DNA of 64,000 bases from Channa striata (GCA_033026295.1 CM065173.1:18228517-18292516); one strand, 5' to 3'. Shown: positions 1-13,918, counted from the stretch's first letter. Notes: generated by a model from the sequence alone, not told the origin. Program-made: numbers and translations.

Positions 1-3000
1 AGCTTCAGGAAGAACAGTCAAACAGTGCAGGCAGAGACGGCTGTAAAGATAGGGACACTGACCAGACGCTTCACGTTCGGATTAATTGTGGGTATATTTT
101 CAGTCAACTACAAATAAACCTAACAACGGCTCCGTGTGTCATGGCATTTACATGCTCGTGTATTCAAGCTCACCAAAAACTGTGGGGAAGTAATGGAATT
201 GTTTTAGAACTTTACTGCCAATGTTTTTTATGAAATGAAAATGTATTAAATCCCACTATCATTGGCTACACTGCTCTCGTACTGTGGTCTGGCTGAAGTA
301 TGTGCTTAAATGTCGTTATCACACCGGTTCAGTATCTTCACTAACACTTTAAGTCCAACTTACTGTGGTGCAGGTCATCGTATCTTTCCCTAACCCCTGA
401 ATAATTTCCACAAGTCAGTTTGGTTTAAGGTTGTTATGCAGTAATAGTAAATCTGCCCGTCCTACTTGGCATTTTGTCTGTTTTTTGAACATTCTTAGCC
501 CATATTCACTCCTTTCTCCCTCACTTCAGATTTTACTTGAATCCCAAGGGGACAGGTTTTTGTGCCTGATATTGACTGGAAATCTGTAGAATTTGAAAAA
601 CATTTAAATTGAGCTTGAAACTGCGGTTCTCCAAAGTTCTGTGAATAGTTCAGCTCTCATATTGTATTACATTAGACAAAGACGTTTTCTTTAACCTTTA
701 TTTTACCAGGAAAATCACTCTAAAAAGCTGTCCTGGTCTTTTCCTAGCAACAAAGGGCTTTACACAGACATTCTAAAGACAAGTAATACACCCAGTATTA
801 TAGCCTGTAATATAAAAAGGCATTTCTGTAATCAGCAGCAACACAAACTCTCTGAAACTACTGGAGTTAAAGCAACGCTCACAACTAATTATGTCTTCCA
901 CAGCAGGTTTTTATTACACTTCTGAAATAATTTAGCAAGGTGTATGTACTGTGCGTGTATGTGACTTAGTGTGTGATCAATCTTGACATGCTGCTAATGC
1001 ACATGTGATAATGATTTTGAATATCTTGGGTTTTACATGCATATCTGGATTTTATGAAAGATACTTATACAGTACAAAAAAGTATTGCTTCCTTACAAGT
1101 CCAAATATTGGTTTGAATACTAAACCAATATTTTAAAAAATGCTTTACTTCCACCTACATTTTAAATTGACAAAGCTAATAACAGCTAATAACAATAATA
1201 ACAGTGTTGTTTATAGTCTGTTGAATACTACGTACAACAACACTGCGTACAACTTGAGGCATGCTCGACTGTGGGTGTACCAACGTTCTACAGTAGGTGA
1301 TTGCACGTGTGTGGTATCTGTGGTTGAGCCAGACCCAGCCGAGGCCACCAGACAACTGAGTAAACATACGGGCTCCCCTCCCCTCCACCTGTCTGCCTTG
1401 GGTGCTCACATTAGTGAGTTTTTAGCACCAAGCCATGGCTCCAAACGTATGACATAATGGATGAAGGCTAAGATGACTAATATTTACACACAAGCTGCAC
1501 AGCCTTCATTGCAAATTTCCGGTTTTCCAACAACAACAGTAGAAAAAAATGTATCCCTATAATAAACAGTCACAAGCTCTAACTGTATAAATGTTATGCG
1601 TGTCTTAGCGCACGTGTGCCTAAGCCTGAAAAAAGGCCAATGAATGGCTAAATGGACAAATGAGAAAAAAAAACTCTAATCATATCCGATGACTGATAGC
1701 ACTTATGATGGAGACGAGGTTAGAATATCCTGCAGTGAAGTGGTGCGTTACCATTACTGCATCTCTCCATCTCTGAAAATGGCTTCATTAACAGGCCAGT
1801 GCCAAGAGCTCCCTCGCCGAGCGTACGAACGTGCTGTACCCCCAGGGTCTGCTGCAATGGCTGAGGTGAAGTCCATTAACACCCGACAGCTTGTTTTTTT
1901 GACCACTAAATAAAACAGGGTATTTTTCTGTGTCTGCTGTATAAATAGCCTATAGCTTCGAAGGTGGCGTGCACAGAATTCTGGGCTTGAAACAATACCT
2001 AAAAGAAAATCATACTCATAGATGTGGCTGCTGACTTGTATCTTCACAGTTGTTGATCTAGACCAAAGTGAATCTGTAAAATGTAAGACGATCGCTGCCA
2101 CACAGTTCCCGGAAAACCGTGGACCTAAAAAACTGCTTCATGCAATAACTTGTCGCATAAGTAGGCAAGCAGGCTCTAATGACTTTTTGGTTATTCATCA
2201 CAAGCCATTTAAGTGCCAATCCGTATTCAGTCTAACTGCCACTGTGGGCCTAATCAGAGCACAATAGAGCATAATGTACAAAAGACAATTGAGGGGTTTC
2301 CTTCAGCACATTTCATTGCAACTTGCAAAGGACCAAAGTGTCACCTAAATGCCTCCAGTGATGTAGATGACTGTATCTAAACGGTGTCAAGGGGGTGGCG
2401 GTGTGATAAGTAGAAAATCAGGCTGTCGTCTGCTGTGGATAAATCCATATCTCACATAACTTGTCCTGCTCCTCTGGCATGATTCCCGATCCCTCAGGCA
2501 ACCAGAGCTGGCTACCTCTGAGCCTATGACTTAGCTCTTACTTTCCCAGCACTTACGCTCCAATCATGTGTCATCTGATGAAACGCTACACCCAAGTCAC
2601 CATTATTCGTGTGGATATGGGAGCCTCTGGAATGTATCAGATTCCTGCCTCAGGGGGTAAGCACCTTGGAAACGTGGTCCTACCTCCAGCAGTAAGCCTC
2701 TCCCACTACTCCTCTCCCTGTCTCTCCCTCATTTCATTGGCCAAAGCTTCACTTTAAACTCTGCTTCATTGACGCACGTCTCACAACAAAGGGGACATGC
2801 AAGAGACAGTTTAGAAAATCAGGACTGTTTGCTGCCTCCTCTACTCTGCATCAAAGCCCCAGCTGAAGGGTCGACATCGCAGCGAACATCATCTTTTGTC
2901 CAACCTTTGCCGATGCTGGTGTCCCTCTGACTTCTCTGCCTGAACGTAAGCACTGGAGCTCGGTCAGGAATTCAAATTAAAACCTAATTTGCCCTCTAGT

Positions 3001-5150
3001 GCAAAAACGGTGCCGCCACTCTTAACCTGTGTCCCCTCTCCAGAGAGCAACAGTTATGCTGCGCAGTACTCAGGTCTGTAGTATTGAGTATCTCTGAGTC
3101 ACTGGCCTGCGTAATTCAGTCGAGGGAATTATGACAGTGGAAAATCATTTCCCTGGGCCGAGGACAGGAGGCCATGGCTAATCGTTCAGTAATCTGATCT
3201 GCCTGCATACTGTAGCATTCAGCCGCGCCGCTAGCCTAGCCAGCCGGTCACACATGTGGACACCTCTGGTGCCTGCCAACATCTGACGGAGGCTAGCACT
3301 ATTCAAAAACAACTCTCCAGGTTTTCCCGAGGATTAAAGATGCTATCGGATCATTCGCTAATACTCGTCGTCGTGCTGCGCGGTTTGAAATGTGTTTACC
3401 CTTCTCCTGCTCTCCAGTACCCCTCACAGCAGCACAGCCCAAGCCAAAAAATGCAACAGCCACATTCCAGGCAGAAAGAGGCACTTTAATACAAACTACT
3501 TTAAAGCCGGCGAGGGGACAATCAGCCTTTTGCATTCTGGCATATTCAAAGATCCTGACTTAATGAGGAAACATCTGAGTGTGTCTGACAAACAGCAGGC
3601 TATTTTGTGTACACTTCCAATTGTGGATTCCAGTATCTGGTGGAGCCAGTGGTGTTGTAGTAGTAGTATATGAATAAGAACCATGGGGAGCTGTACTGTG
3701 GCACAAAGCCGCGCTTATAACCAGCAGAGAGGGTTGGGGGGCTTGAGATTTGGAAAGATGCCTGGCTTCAGCCCCACTTTAAAGAGAGGTTTGCCCCCAC
3801 ACACACTGAGTGTAGCTACAAGAGTCACTGACATGGAAAAATACAAGAGCTGGCATGTTGTTGGGCACTGCAGTTTCCTTACAGTTACCCTGTGTAGAAT
3901 TAAATGGGATGCTATAGTTACTGCAGTAAAATGAAATTTACATCCTCGTCTGCGAGCGGATGAGCTGCAATAAAGCAGTTAAAGCCATATCTGATGACGA
4001 ACTAAGGTTCCGCTCGCAGGTTCCCATTCAAGCTTAAAATCTTAAATGACAAATCACTTGTGATCATGTCTCATTCTGATAAACGGCCAAACATTACATG
4101 GTGACATATACCGTCAAGCCTAGAGTATTTTATCAACATCCATATGTAGGCATTGTAACCCAGTCGCTGTATTTCACAGGCATATCTAAGTGAAGGGAGG
4201 CTGATATATGATCAAATGGCTGCGGCAGCAGTGGCAGCCTTCATCAACTGAAAGCGCTAGATCACAGCATGTTTGGCAGCCAGTGGGAGCAGTCAGATGG
4301 AGGGTTAGAACAACCAGACAAACAGTTGGCACAGATAAATAGAATGCAACTTAAGATTCAGCTCTCCACAAATTTGACAAACAAATGACAGCAACCACAC
4401 ACTTTTTTTTTTTTTTTCACAAAATCTAATCTGCAAATGGAATAAGCCCTACAATTTTTTTTTTCCCCGACGAATGCAGGGTGGAACATGTGATAAACAA
4501 CACATGGCTCAGGAACGGCAAAAAAAATGTGAAGCTACATGATACATAAAAACCCAGAAGGACAGCATTTTTTTTTTTTTACAACACTGTCCTCTGCAAC
4601 TGAGGCAAAATGCAGGGAAAGTCCTTATGACTTTGCCAAATACATTCTAAGTGTGAGTCATTCTTCTTTAGTAATCTCTTACTCACATAGGTGCACACTT
4701 GCACGCTCGTTCACCCCAAGGCAACAGATTTCAGGCACGTCTGTACTGCCCCTTTTTTCTACAAAGCAAGTCAAGTGTTTATAGTATTTCATAGACGCAG
4801 CTATGGTGTTGGAGACAGACATTTGCTCTGTATTATGCCACAAAGCAGCCACGTAAGAGAAGATCATTTGAAGAACAAAAAACAAAAAAACCCTGGACTG
4901 ACTTGTGCAGGGTTCACCAGCCATCAATCAGCACATAAACAACATATGAAAACTATTAAAGCTGCATGCATCTTGTTAAACAGCACATCCCAAGTGTTCT
5001 ACTTTCCTGAAAACTCAAATTGGATCTTAATTCAGCAAAGTCAGCACCGTGTCCTTTGTGGAGCTGCCACGAATCAAACTGAGGCAAAATACAGGTAATA
5101 ATCAGCCTGCAGAGGATTTGTACATGTACAGCTACGTAATAATCTAATGA
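1..5150. other. Non-coding stretch, no gene recognised
   Basis: About 5 kb of AT-rich sequence in which I see no exon with both convincing protein similarity and splice sites. It contains poly-T/poly-A runs near 4400-4580 and one perfect 11-bp inverted repeat listed separately. The simplest reading is intergenic DNA, or a first intron of the minus-strand gene whose putative promoter lies at 5.2-6.1 kb. Confidence 0.5.
3950..4019. repeat. 11-bp perfect inverted repeat
   Basis: CTGCGAGCGGA at 3950-3960 is matched by its exact reverse complement at 4009-4019, leaving a loop of 48 bases. The arms are GC-rich in an AT-rich setting. There is no evidence that it is transcribed, and the flanks do not extend the pairing. 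Confidence 0.5.
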
Positions 5151-5179
5151 ATCATCTGTCACCTGTCAGCTCCCGAGCC

Positions 5180-6070
5180 CCCCAGAAATCATGTGGACAA
5201 ATGAGCCGCAAACAGTCGCTGCGTCCCCATCACCATCTTTTGTCCGCCGCCGTCATTCGATTAGGTGGCAGCCAATTACATCAACCTTAAATAATCATTT
5301 GCACCGAAAATCGTTTGGCCCTGTCCCCGCAGGAGACGCCGGAGATCGGCGTTCGTCGGTGAACCTCTCCGGTGCTGCCGATTTAAAGCTAACTTGAAAC
5401 GAGCATTTGACGACACAAAGTTCCAAAACAAGTTGTCGGCCGCCGCTGGTGCCGGGCGGCGTTACGGGATCCGGCTGCGGAGAAGGAATTCCGCCGTGAG
5501 ACCACAAGCGCGGAGCAGCCGGACACGGGTCCGCGCTGAGCGCAAACTTCCCGAGCCGGACCCGTTTCCAACAATACCGTTAGCCTCCCTCCCCCCTGTC
5601 TGCGGCCACATGAGCACAGCGAGGCTGCACGGAGCCTCCGCCGAACCTCCGCGGCTCCGCGATTCCAGCCGGAGCAGAGTCAGGCCGAAACACTGGCCTC
5701 GTTCTCCGTCTGCGCCAGACAACGATCACTAGCCTGGCCTGGGAGCGCGAGCGGCGCGGCTCTCGGCGGCGGTAGCGACCGAGCGAAAAGCACCACGACG
5801 AGACTCGTCCCGATCAACTCACCTTGTCGGAGCCTAGGTGGGTTTGGGACCACGCCGGGCGGCCGGGATGGACGCGGGATCGAAGCACGCTGGCTGCATG
5901 TCGTCGAGGTCGTCTCGGTGTGCTGTCGGTCGTGTTGTGGAAGCGGCACAGCGGACTCGGCTGGGAGAAATCGGGAAATCTGAGAATGCCCCTCTCCTTC
6001 TGCAGCTCCGTGTGCCGGCTGTGGCCCATAACTGTCGACAGGAGGCGCCAACACGGCACATTTTTTGCCT
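5180..6070 (-). promoter_or_regulatory. CpG-island promoter with candidate 5' exon on the minus strand
   Basis: This stretch is strikingly richer in G+C and CpG than either flank, as expected of a vertebrate CpG-island promoter. On the minus strand a good donor follows CCGACAAG at about 5823 (plus-strand ...ACTCACCTTGTCGG), so an exon could end there and splice to exons beyond the left edge. That exon contains a short upstream ORF beginning at an ATG near 5900 and ending before the donor, so it looks like 5' untranslated sequence. No protein family is recognisable. Direction and gene identity are inferred; a plus-strand transcript cannot be excluded. Confidence 0.45.
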
Positions 6071-7950
6071 CTGATGTGCGCATACATGCATAATACACCA
6101 CAAGTCCTCAAAGAAATCACTGTGCGATCATGTTTCCGCAGGGGCCGATCTGCATCCGCGCTCGGCGCTGGCCTCGATGCGCTCTGCGGTTATTTGAACC
6201 CTCCTGTGCAGAGAACTTGGGATTGTGCTGAAAGTTTGTATGTTTCCCACTTCGTAGGAATGTGTTATTAAAGGTTGTAATGAGCATTCACATGCCCGTG
6301 CAGCATTTCGTTTGTTTAATTTTCGTTTATGGTTGTTGCCTCAAATTCATCTTGCATTTCCTAAAAAGTCCTATAACAGTAGTAACTGTTGAATGACAGT
6401 GATCCTACGAGTTCCGTTTTCCTTTAGTAACATTGTTATAATCTTTTCAGCAGTATATAGGCTATCTACAAATGATAACAATGGAAATTATGTTAATTAT
6501 ACCTGCAAAGAATGAAAAACAAGCATCAGCATCTCTGAATTATCCTAGATTAAAACAACTGTTAGCCTAGGTTCCACAACATGTCCTATAAAGACTAAGA
6601 AAAACCTAAAGGAAACCTACCTTAACTAATTTCTTCATGTAGAAGCATCATCCAAATCTTCAAAACCACTACAAGAATCATTTGCAGAGAAAGGTGCATC
6701 GGTTGGGATCTAGCTCAGTGTAACACCTACATGTCCTCTAACCTCGTGACACATTAGGTTGGTGATTTTGATTATAGAGCGACTAAATCCAAGACAAAGC
6801 CATCCTTCAAAACAGCTTTAGCTGTCTCATCCATATCACATGATGCAGGAGACAGGGTCACACAGCTCATTAAGACATGCAGGCGATGCCCGGAAGGTTT
6901 ACTTTGGTGTCCCACTAAATGTAGGGCAAGAGACAGACGCTGCACCTGGCTAAAAAGGAAACAGGAGGAAAAGACCAGCAGAGATTTCACTTGTAACCTA
7001 CCATGGAAATATTATAACAGAAGAAGCTGATGATCCATAGACCGTTTTACAAAGCTGCTGAGCACAATGCAACTGATTATGTGTTAAAGTCACCAAAACA
7101 AAGTCAGATCAACTCAGATCAACACAAGATGTTTTTTACTTGGGAGTAGCCTAAAAATACTACAGACTTTCCTTTCTGACCTTCTGAATGGCAACTGCAC
7201 TATAAAAAAGTTGCCACCTCTTCATGCCACTATCTAATCCCAGGCCTTTGACTCCATAACCTCACTCCAACCTTAAATAAACATTAGGAGCTTAATGCAC
7301 ATCCGTAATGTCAAACATCCCTTGCCTAACTAATTGGAGTTTCACACAGCAAAGACACTCTGACCTCAATTGGAACAGGTGGATAAACTGTAAGTGGACT
7401 ACACAATTGGCTTATACAAGCTCACACACACCAACCAATCAATTTGGCTCCTGCTAAAATCCTTAGTACTCTCTCATCCTTCACTTTACTTAACAGTTGC
7501 ACTACTACAATACAAAAATACAATAGGGCACCATTTCAAGTAAAATTCCTGCATAGAAAACTCTTTTAAGTGCAAATAAACAAGGGCACAAAGCAATTAT
7601 AAACAAAATTAGTTGTTATGCAGAATAGCTCTTAATAATCGTAGACTTTATATGTATTCTTCTTGATGCATAAAGCATAGATATATATTTTGACATTGTG
7701 ATCGTCTATGGGGTTGTGTTAGACTTGCCTTTAATATGTGATGTTCTTGAGCCTATTATATTACAGAGTAACTATTATATTGTAGAATAACTATTACAGA
7801 GCCACAACACATTTATACAGTCCTATATTCATAACTTTACACCCAAATTGTTGATCTCTGTGGTAATTTCACTATTTTTTTCCTGTTCCTGCATTTATTA
7901 ATTTTTTGTACGCTCATAGTGTCTTGAAATAGGGCGACACCCTAAGGTGA
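6071..7950. other. Intergenic, no gene seen
   Basis: AT-rich sequence between the CpG island and the rbm22 promoter. Only short chance ORFs are present and I see no coding exon, RNA gene or clear repeat. Confidence 0.5.
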
Positions 7951-8018
7951 AACGTGCTCCTCTGGCGCGGTGCATTGTGGTCCAACACCTTCGGCCTGTT
8001 TGGCTCACTCTCTGCAAA

Positions 8019-11000
8019 ATGGCGACGTCTCTGGGATCCAACACGTACAATAGACAGAACTGGGAAGACGCGGTACGTTTTATCGATGTTATATACATAC
8101 GGGGTTTGGAGTGTAGCTAAAGTACAATATTTTATCCTGTTATTCCGGAAATCTATGTGAGCACAACGTGTACTTGCCTGTTTTTAACCCGGCGGGCTTT
8201 TCGATAGCTAGTTAGCTCCTGCTTTAGCTGCTAGCAGAAGCGTGGCTGCCTCTTCCTTACAGTGTCTCTGCTCACCGGTGTTAACGTTAATTTGCCAGAT
8301 ATCCGTTCCGTTTGGATACGGTAATAGTGAGCCACAGAGGGTGGACAGTGATATCGGGTTTCTAATAAAACTCCGTTTATATGAACGTCACCATCTTTAC
8401 TGCTAATGTTAGCCCTCTAAGCTAACCAGTGCTAGCAGTTAGCGTCACTGTAATAGATCGAAGTTGTGTCAAGTAGAGGAAAACGTTTGTTGTCATGTGC
8501 ACAGTGAGGAAAACGTTTCCCTGTACAATGAAATATTGGCTGGCCTTTGATGTCCAGAGTGAATGTCAAATACAAGCAGTTGAAAAAGTATAAACTAGAC
8601 AATAATGATAGGGATAGAAATATGGATTATGTACAACTAAAGTGTGCAGTAATAACCTACGTGAACGGACATGTTCGAGCAGTAACTACAGCGCAGGAAA
8701 TGAGTGGCAGGAAAACTACAGTAACAAGTGTGTAGGTTGATTAAGAATTAGAAGGAAAAACATGATACTGATAATATTAACAGCCATAAAATAACATTAA
8801 CAACTTTGGGTTGGTTGTATGTGGACCCAAACCAAACCGACAAATATTAATGTCATGACATGTATTTGTTTGGAATAAATGATGCTTGTTGCAGTTTAAA
8901 GTCATTTAAGATGAGAGCTAATTTGAACTTATCACATATCACACCATACCCAGTCTCTTCAGTGAAGTGTTAGAACATGAAGCGTCTGTAACCCTTCTGT
9001 ATATGGTAATTAATCAGTTTCCACTTTTAATCTCTGACACATCAAGCCCTTTTGCCAATGTTGGTTTTGTCAAGACATTTGAATATAAACTTTGCAACTC
9101 TAGACTATATAGCTGGTGTTAAGAGGTGCTTATATTTAGTTGTTTGGCTGATGCTGTCAGTGGGCTACATTAAGGCAGGTCATTTTCTGCAGCTAGCACT
9201 TGGACTGAAACAGCATCCTTCAGCAGATGGCAAAGTAGGAGTGAGCAAGTCCCACTCCACTCCCTGTATTCACATATGTAGGAGAAAAGTGAAACAGATA
9301 ATGCAAGCCAGGTTTATGCTTTAGATAACTTACAACAAGGGTCTGTTGAATAAATAACAAATATGGTGCATGCATGTTTGTCTTTGTCTTCCAGGATTTT
9401 CCCATTCTGTGCCAGACATGTTTAGGAGAAAATCCTTACATCCGTATGGTGAGTGAACATTACTGTGTTAATGAATTGCAGGTTTTCTTGTTTGTATTGT
9501 TTGAGTCTTGATACCAATGCTGTTTCAATCATGCTGTCTGTTGGTTTTTTTTCACAGACCAAAGAAAAATATGGGAAAGAATGCAAGGTGTGTTTGCAAC
9601 AATACTAAAATATATCATATGTACACAACATTCAACCAAGTTTATCTTACACTTGGTACTCTACATGTAAAAACATTTTATTTATATTTTCTTTATTACT
9701 TCTTTTGCACTTCAGATCTGTGCTCGACCTTTTACTGTCTTCCGATGGTGTCCGGGAACACGAATGCGATTCAAGAAGACAGAAGTCTGTCAGACTTGTA
9801 GTAAAATGAAGAATGTTTGTCAAACATGTCTGCTGGACCTTGAGTATGGTGAGTCTATGCTGAGACGTCTTGTAATTTAGAATGGTAATTTGGCTGCCAT
9901 CCATTTGTGTTATGTGAGGTTATTGTATTTAATTTTCTCTTACAGGTTTGCCTATTCAGGTCAGAGACACTGGGCTTGCTATTAAAGATGAGGTCCCCAA
10001 GTCTGATGTGAACAAAGAGTACTACACACAGAACATGGAGAGAGAGGTATAGTTGCTTTTAATGCAGAAGATGTTTTTTGATCTGTTAATTGTAATTTTT
10101 ATATTGGAAATTCAAGCCTACACCACATATGGGGTTTCCCTGAGTGCTGTTTTTCTCTCCCCAGTTTTATGTACTTAAATGTATTTGTACAGTATTTGCT
10201 GAAGTATTTGCTGAAACTGGCTCTAGTCTTACTTCTACTGTAATATTTCCTATATGGTACATCAAATAAACACATGGCCAACAGTTTAGTTACATTAATG
10301 TGATAAAACAATGTAGAAGGTAGATGTTTTTGATAGTTGAATAATTTTACATTAAATAATTATTTAGTTTATTGTTGTTTTTTAGTTATCCGGTAATAAT
10401 TTGTATTCTACATAGAGAGCGACAGTCAAGATTTTTGGTTTTGACAGGTTTTAGGTTGTCCTTGTTTGTTTCTTTGTAAGATTTGTTTTGTCACTGATTC
10501 CTTGTGTCCTTGGCCCTCTTTGTTCTCAGATAGCAAATTCAGATGGCACACGAGCAGTGGGCCAGCTAGGTAAGGCAACCAGCTCTAGTGATATGTTGCT
10601 GAAACTGGCCCGAACCACACCATACTATAAGAGGAACCGGCCACACATCTGCTCCTTCTGGGTGAAGGGAGAATGTAAAAGAGGGGAGGAGTGTCCCTAT
10701 AGGTGAGCGATAAAACAGACTCTGCTGGCAGTGTCTTGGGAGTTTTCACTTACGAACTCAGTATAAAGTCTGAACAGCATCTAGAGTTGTTGTTTTACAC
10801 ACGTAACATACAGCGGGAGATTGTCTTAAGCCCCTTTTACACTTACACCAGAGTTCTGACATTCTCCTGACTTTGTCCAGAGGGAGGGTATGCAAAAAAC
10901 CCAAGTGTAAATGGTAAATATTCTGCTTATATAATTCTTTACAAAGGTGCTTCTTCTTCACACATTCACACACAAATTGCAGTGGCTGCCCACCTGGTGC

Positions 11001-13918
11001 AACTTGGGGTTTAGCGTCTTGCCCAAAAAACATTGCCCAGAGGGATCGGGAATCCAACCACTGATCCTGTGGCTGTGACCCAATGTTACTTGGGCTTTAT
11101 TTCTTGACTGCCAATTATAATGTTCGTGAACTCGTGCATGCAGCTCACCGTTCCGTCCTGAATTGTCGGATGAAATTAAAGCGATAAAATTGGACAATGC
11201 ATGACTCTGATGTCTTTCAAAGTTTTCTATCCTTTGCACGCTCACTGTGCACTGAAATCAAGCAGAGTTTCTTCTGTGAGGTCACCTCTGACTTTGACAA
11301 TTTCCCGCTGTGTGTAACATCTGTGTAATTCAACTCCAGTGTCCAAGGCTGATTTCTCCTGAGTTCCTATATGAAACAGGTTCTACCCAGATCTTGATTT
11401 CAGTGAGGGGTGGCCCCTGGTCAAAGCGTACAGGAGGAATGCTATAAAGTACCTTTGTGTTATGTTTTAGGATGTTTACTGTTGCGGTGCATGTGTGAAA
11501 AAACCTTTAAGTGGTGGGGGTGCAGTAATGTGGAGCTGGTAGTATATTGTCTCTCTATTTTATATTTTGGTACTTCATACTTATTCACACAGAAATGAGC
11601 GTGCTCATAAAGTTCAGTTTGATTCTATTCCCTTTGTTTGTTACTGTTGTACTGTCAACATTCAATTCTCATTTAGTACTCTCTCTCTCTCTAACACACA
11701 CACAGGCATGAGAAGCCCACAGATCCTGATGACCCTCTAGCAGACCAGAACATAAAAGATCGTTACTATGGCATCAATGACCCAGTAGCTGACAAGCTGC
11801 TGAAGCGGGCCTCAACTATGCCCCGCTTGGACCCGCCAGAGGACAAGTCCATCACTACCCTCTACATAGGTGGCCTTGGGGATACTGTCACAGATGGGGA
11901 TCTCAAGTAAGGAGGTTTTTGTTTGACAAACTCTTAGATGTCCTGTGGTCACTTAGAGGGGTTTAACAGAGTTTAGTCACTTTATAATTACCGTATTTTC
12001 CGGACCATAAGCCGCTACTTTTTTCCGACGTTTTGAACCATGCGGCTTTTACAGAGATGCGGCTTTTCTATGAATTTTTCTGCAGATGGAAGTCAGTGCA
12101 AACAAAAAAGCGCCAGTTTTTATTCTTAGCGCATGCAACCCAAGACGCACAACAGCAAACATCAGCACTTTTACTGCCGTGTTACAGGCACCATTCAGGT
12201 TCAGGTGTATGAATAAACACTTATGGTACAAAATGTTTTGTTGAGGGCAGCAACTCCTGCGTACGTCTTCTCCTTTGGCTATGGAACAAGCCATTTATTT
12301 ACAACAAGGACGTTTTTGGGCTCTGTACATTCACATGTGTTATACCAGCCACACATACACGAAACGCACTCTTTACCGTTTAAAACAGCGTCCTCATGCA
12401 AACTCAATGAGTAGGAGCGTCAACAGATATTATTACTCAGCCTGGATATTGGCATAGTCCGATCACGGTTTATATGTGACAAAATATATATTTCTTTTAA
12501 ATTTTAGCGGGTGCGGCCTAAATTTAGGTGCGCTCTATAGTCCAGAATTTACGGTATAAATATGTTATTGTCTTTGTCCTCTGCTTTTAGTGTAATGGAT
12601 GTTTATGTGTTTCATTGCAGGAGTCACTTTTACCAGTTTGGTGAGATTCGCACGATCACCATAGTTCAGAGGCAACAGTGTGCCTTCATCCAGTTTGCCA
12701 CACGGCAGGCAGCTGAAATGGCGGCTGAGAAGTCTTTTAACAAACTCATCATTAATGGACGAAGGCTCACTGTCAAGTGGGGAAGGTAAGAAGCAGATCA
12801 AGAAGGTAAAAGTTAATTTTCAGAATGTCACGCGTTGTGTGCTTGTAATCTAAAGAAAGCTCCCACTGCCTTCTGATTAAAAATATCTTGGCTTCTATAC
12901 AGCCTCACTAATCAAAGCCAGTCGGGAGGACGGCTGAAGATTTATAATGATAATTTACTTATTAACACAAGGTGACTGTATACGTGGAGCAGTCTTGAGT
13001 ACAGCTACAATTAGAGCCACTACTGGCAGCAAATTTCAGAAAATTGCAGACATTCCACAGAGAATTTATGCTGATATTTTGTCTTCCAGACACAGTTCTG
13101 CTGCATAATTTGGTGAGTTTTGCATAATTTGGTAGGTTTTAGCAAAGCAAGTAATGTTTTTTTTATTTATTTATTTAAGGTCTCAAGCAGCAAGAGGGAA
13201 AGAAGGAATCAAAGACGGGGTCAGTGAAATGGGAACCAGACTTGATCCTGTACCTGGGCTGCCAGGAGGTGAGTTTGTGTACACATAAGTCATGTGAATG
13301 TAGTTTGAAATACTATTAGTTTTTGTTTTCCAACAAATATTGTAGAAATCTGTCACACTGATAGAAATTAAAAGTGCAATTGTTGCTACTCTTTGTGTTC
13401 CAGCACTTCCTCTACCACCAGCTTTAGATGAAGAGGCTCCTGCAAACTACTTCAACCTGGACCCTAGCACCTCTCCGGCTGTCATGAACATTGCTCTGCC
13501 CCCACCTCCAGGCATCAACCCACCTCCTCCAGGTAGAGTCGCACATTTTATATCACATACACAACAAATTAAAACCAAGAGAGTTAGTTAAAACAAGGCC
13601 ATTCACTTTAAACTTGTATTAATGTAACCTGTGCTGAGCTGTTCTTATACATTTACACAATTTTGTGAAACAGTTGGAAAAAATGTTTTCATCACATTCA
13701 AGATTGAAACACTGAAATATGTCTTTCTAATGTTGTGTTCTTTCTTTTCATCTACTCAATCAGGCTTTGGCCCTCCAATGTTTCACCCCATGGGTCCCAT
13801 GGCTCCACCAATGCCGCCTCCAATGAGCATGAGACCTCCCGGTCAAATCCACTACCCGTCCCAGGATCCTCAGCGCATGGGTGCCCATGCAGCGCACGGT
13901 TCACGTCATAGCGAATAA
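8019..13918 (+). CDS. rbm22: Pre-mRNA-splicing factor RBM22, 11 exons
   Basis: Coding exons: 8019-8072, 9395-9448, 9558-9587, 9716-9848, 9946-10046, 10530-10702, 11706-11906, 12621-12785, 13180-13268, 13404-13532, 13764-13918. They join in phase to 427 aa; human RBM22 is 420 aa. From the N-terminus come a cysteine-rich Slt11/Ecm2-type zinc region (CQTC, CKIC, CQTC motifs, residues about 24-85), and a CCCH zinc finger at residues 165-183 with C-x7-C-x5-C-x3-H spacing. An RRM follows at about 235-310, with RNP2 LYIGGL and RNP1 QCAFIQFA, and then a Pro/Met-rich tail ending HGSRHSE. The family binds U6 snRNA and intron in the activated spliceosome (NTC-related). The ATG lies in a CpG-rich first exon. 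Tail-to-tail with myoz3, as neighbours in human 5q33.1. No defects seen. Confidence 0.97.
8487..8740. repeat. Possible interspersed repeat in rbm22 intron 1
   Basis: The stretch starting TTGTCATGTGCACAGTGAGG and continuing through TTTCCCTGTACAATGAAAT resembles a repeat start commonly met in fish genomes (recognised from memory, not aligned). No terminal repeats or target duplication were defined. It lies wholly inside intron 1. Confidence 0.3.
10935..11095. repeat. Fish interspersed-repeat fragment in rbm22 intron 6
   Basis: The sequence CAGTGGCTGCCCACC...GGGGTTTAGCGTCTTGCCC and the following GGGAATCCAACCACTGATCC resemble the 'running total/ledger' type repeat tail frequent in teleost introns. 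Ends were not resolved. It has no ORF and sits inside the intron. Confidence 0.4.
11991..12554. mobile_element. Non-autonomous DNA transposon (MITE-like) in rbm22 intron 7
   Basis: The left end CCGTATTTTCCGGACCATAA is matched, inverted and with a few mismatches, by the right end, whose reverse complement starts CCGTAAATTCTGGACTATAG. Both ends are flanked by TA (11989-11990 and 12555-12556), which fits a TA target duplication as in Tc1/mariner-like elements. The roughly 560-bp interior has no transposase ORF. Elements with this terminal sequence are widespread in vertebrate genomes. The class is inferred from the ends only. Confidence 0.75.

Noticed and set aside
5394..6120. Several overlapping ORFs in the CpG island as genes
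   Set aside because: High G+C lowers stop frequency on all frames; the frames overlap on both strands and show no family motif.
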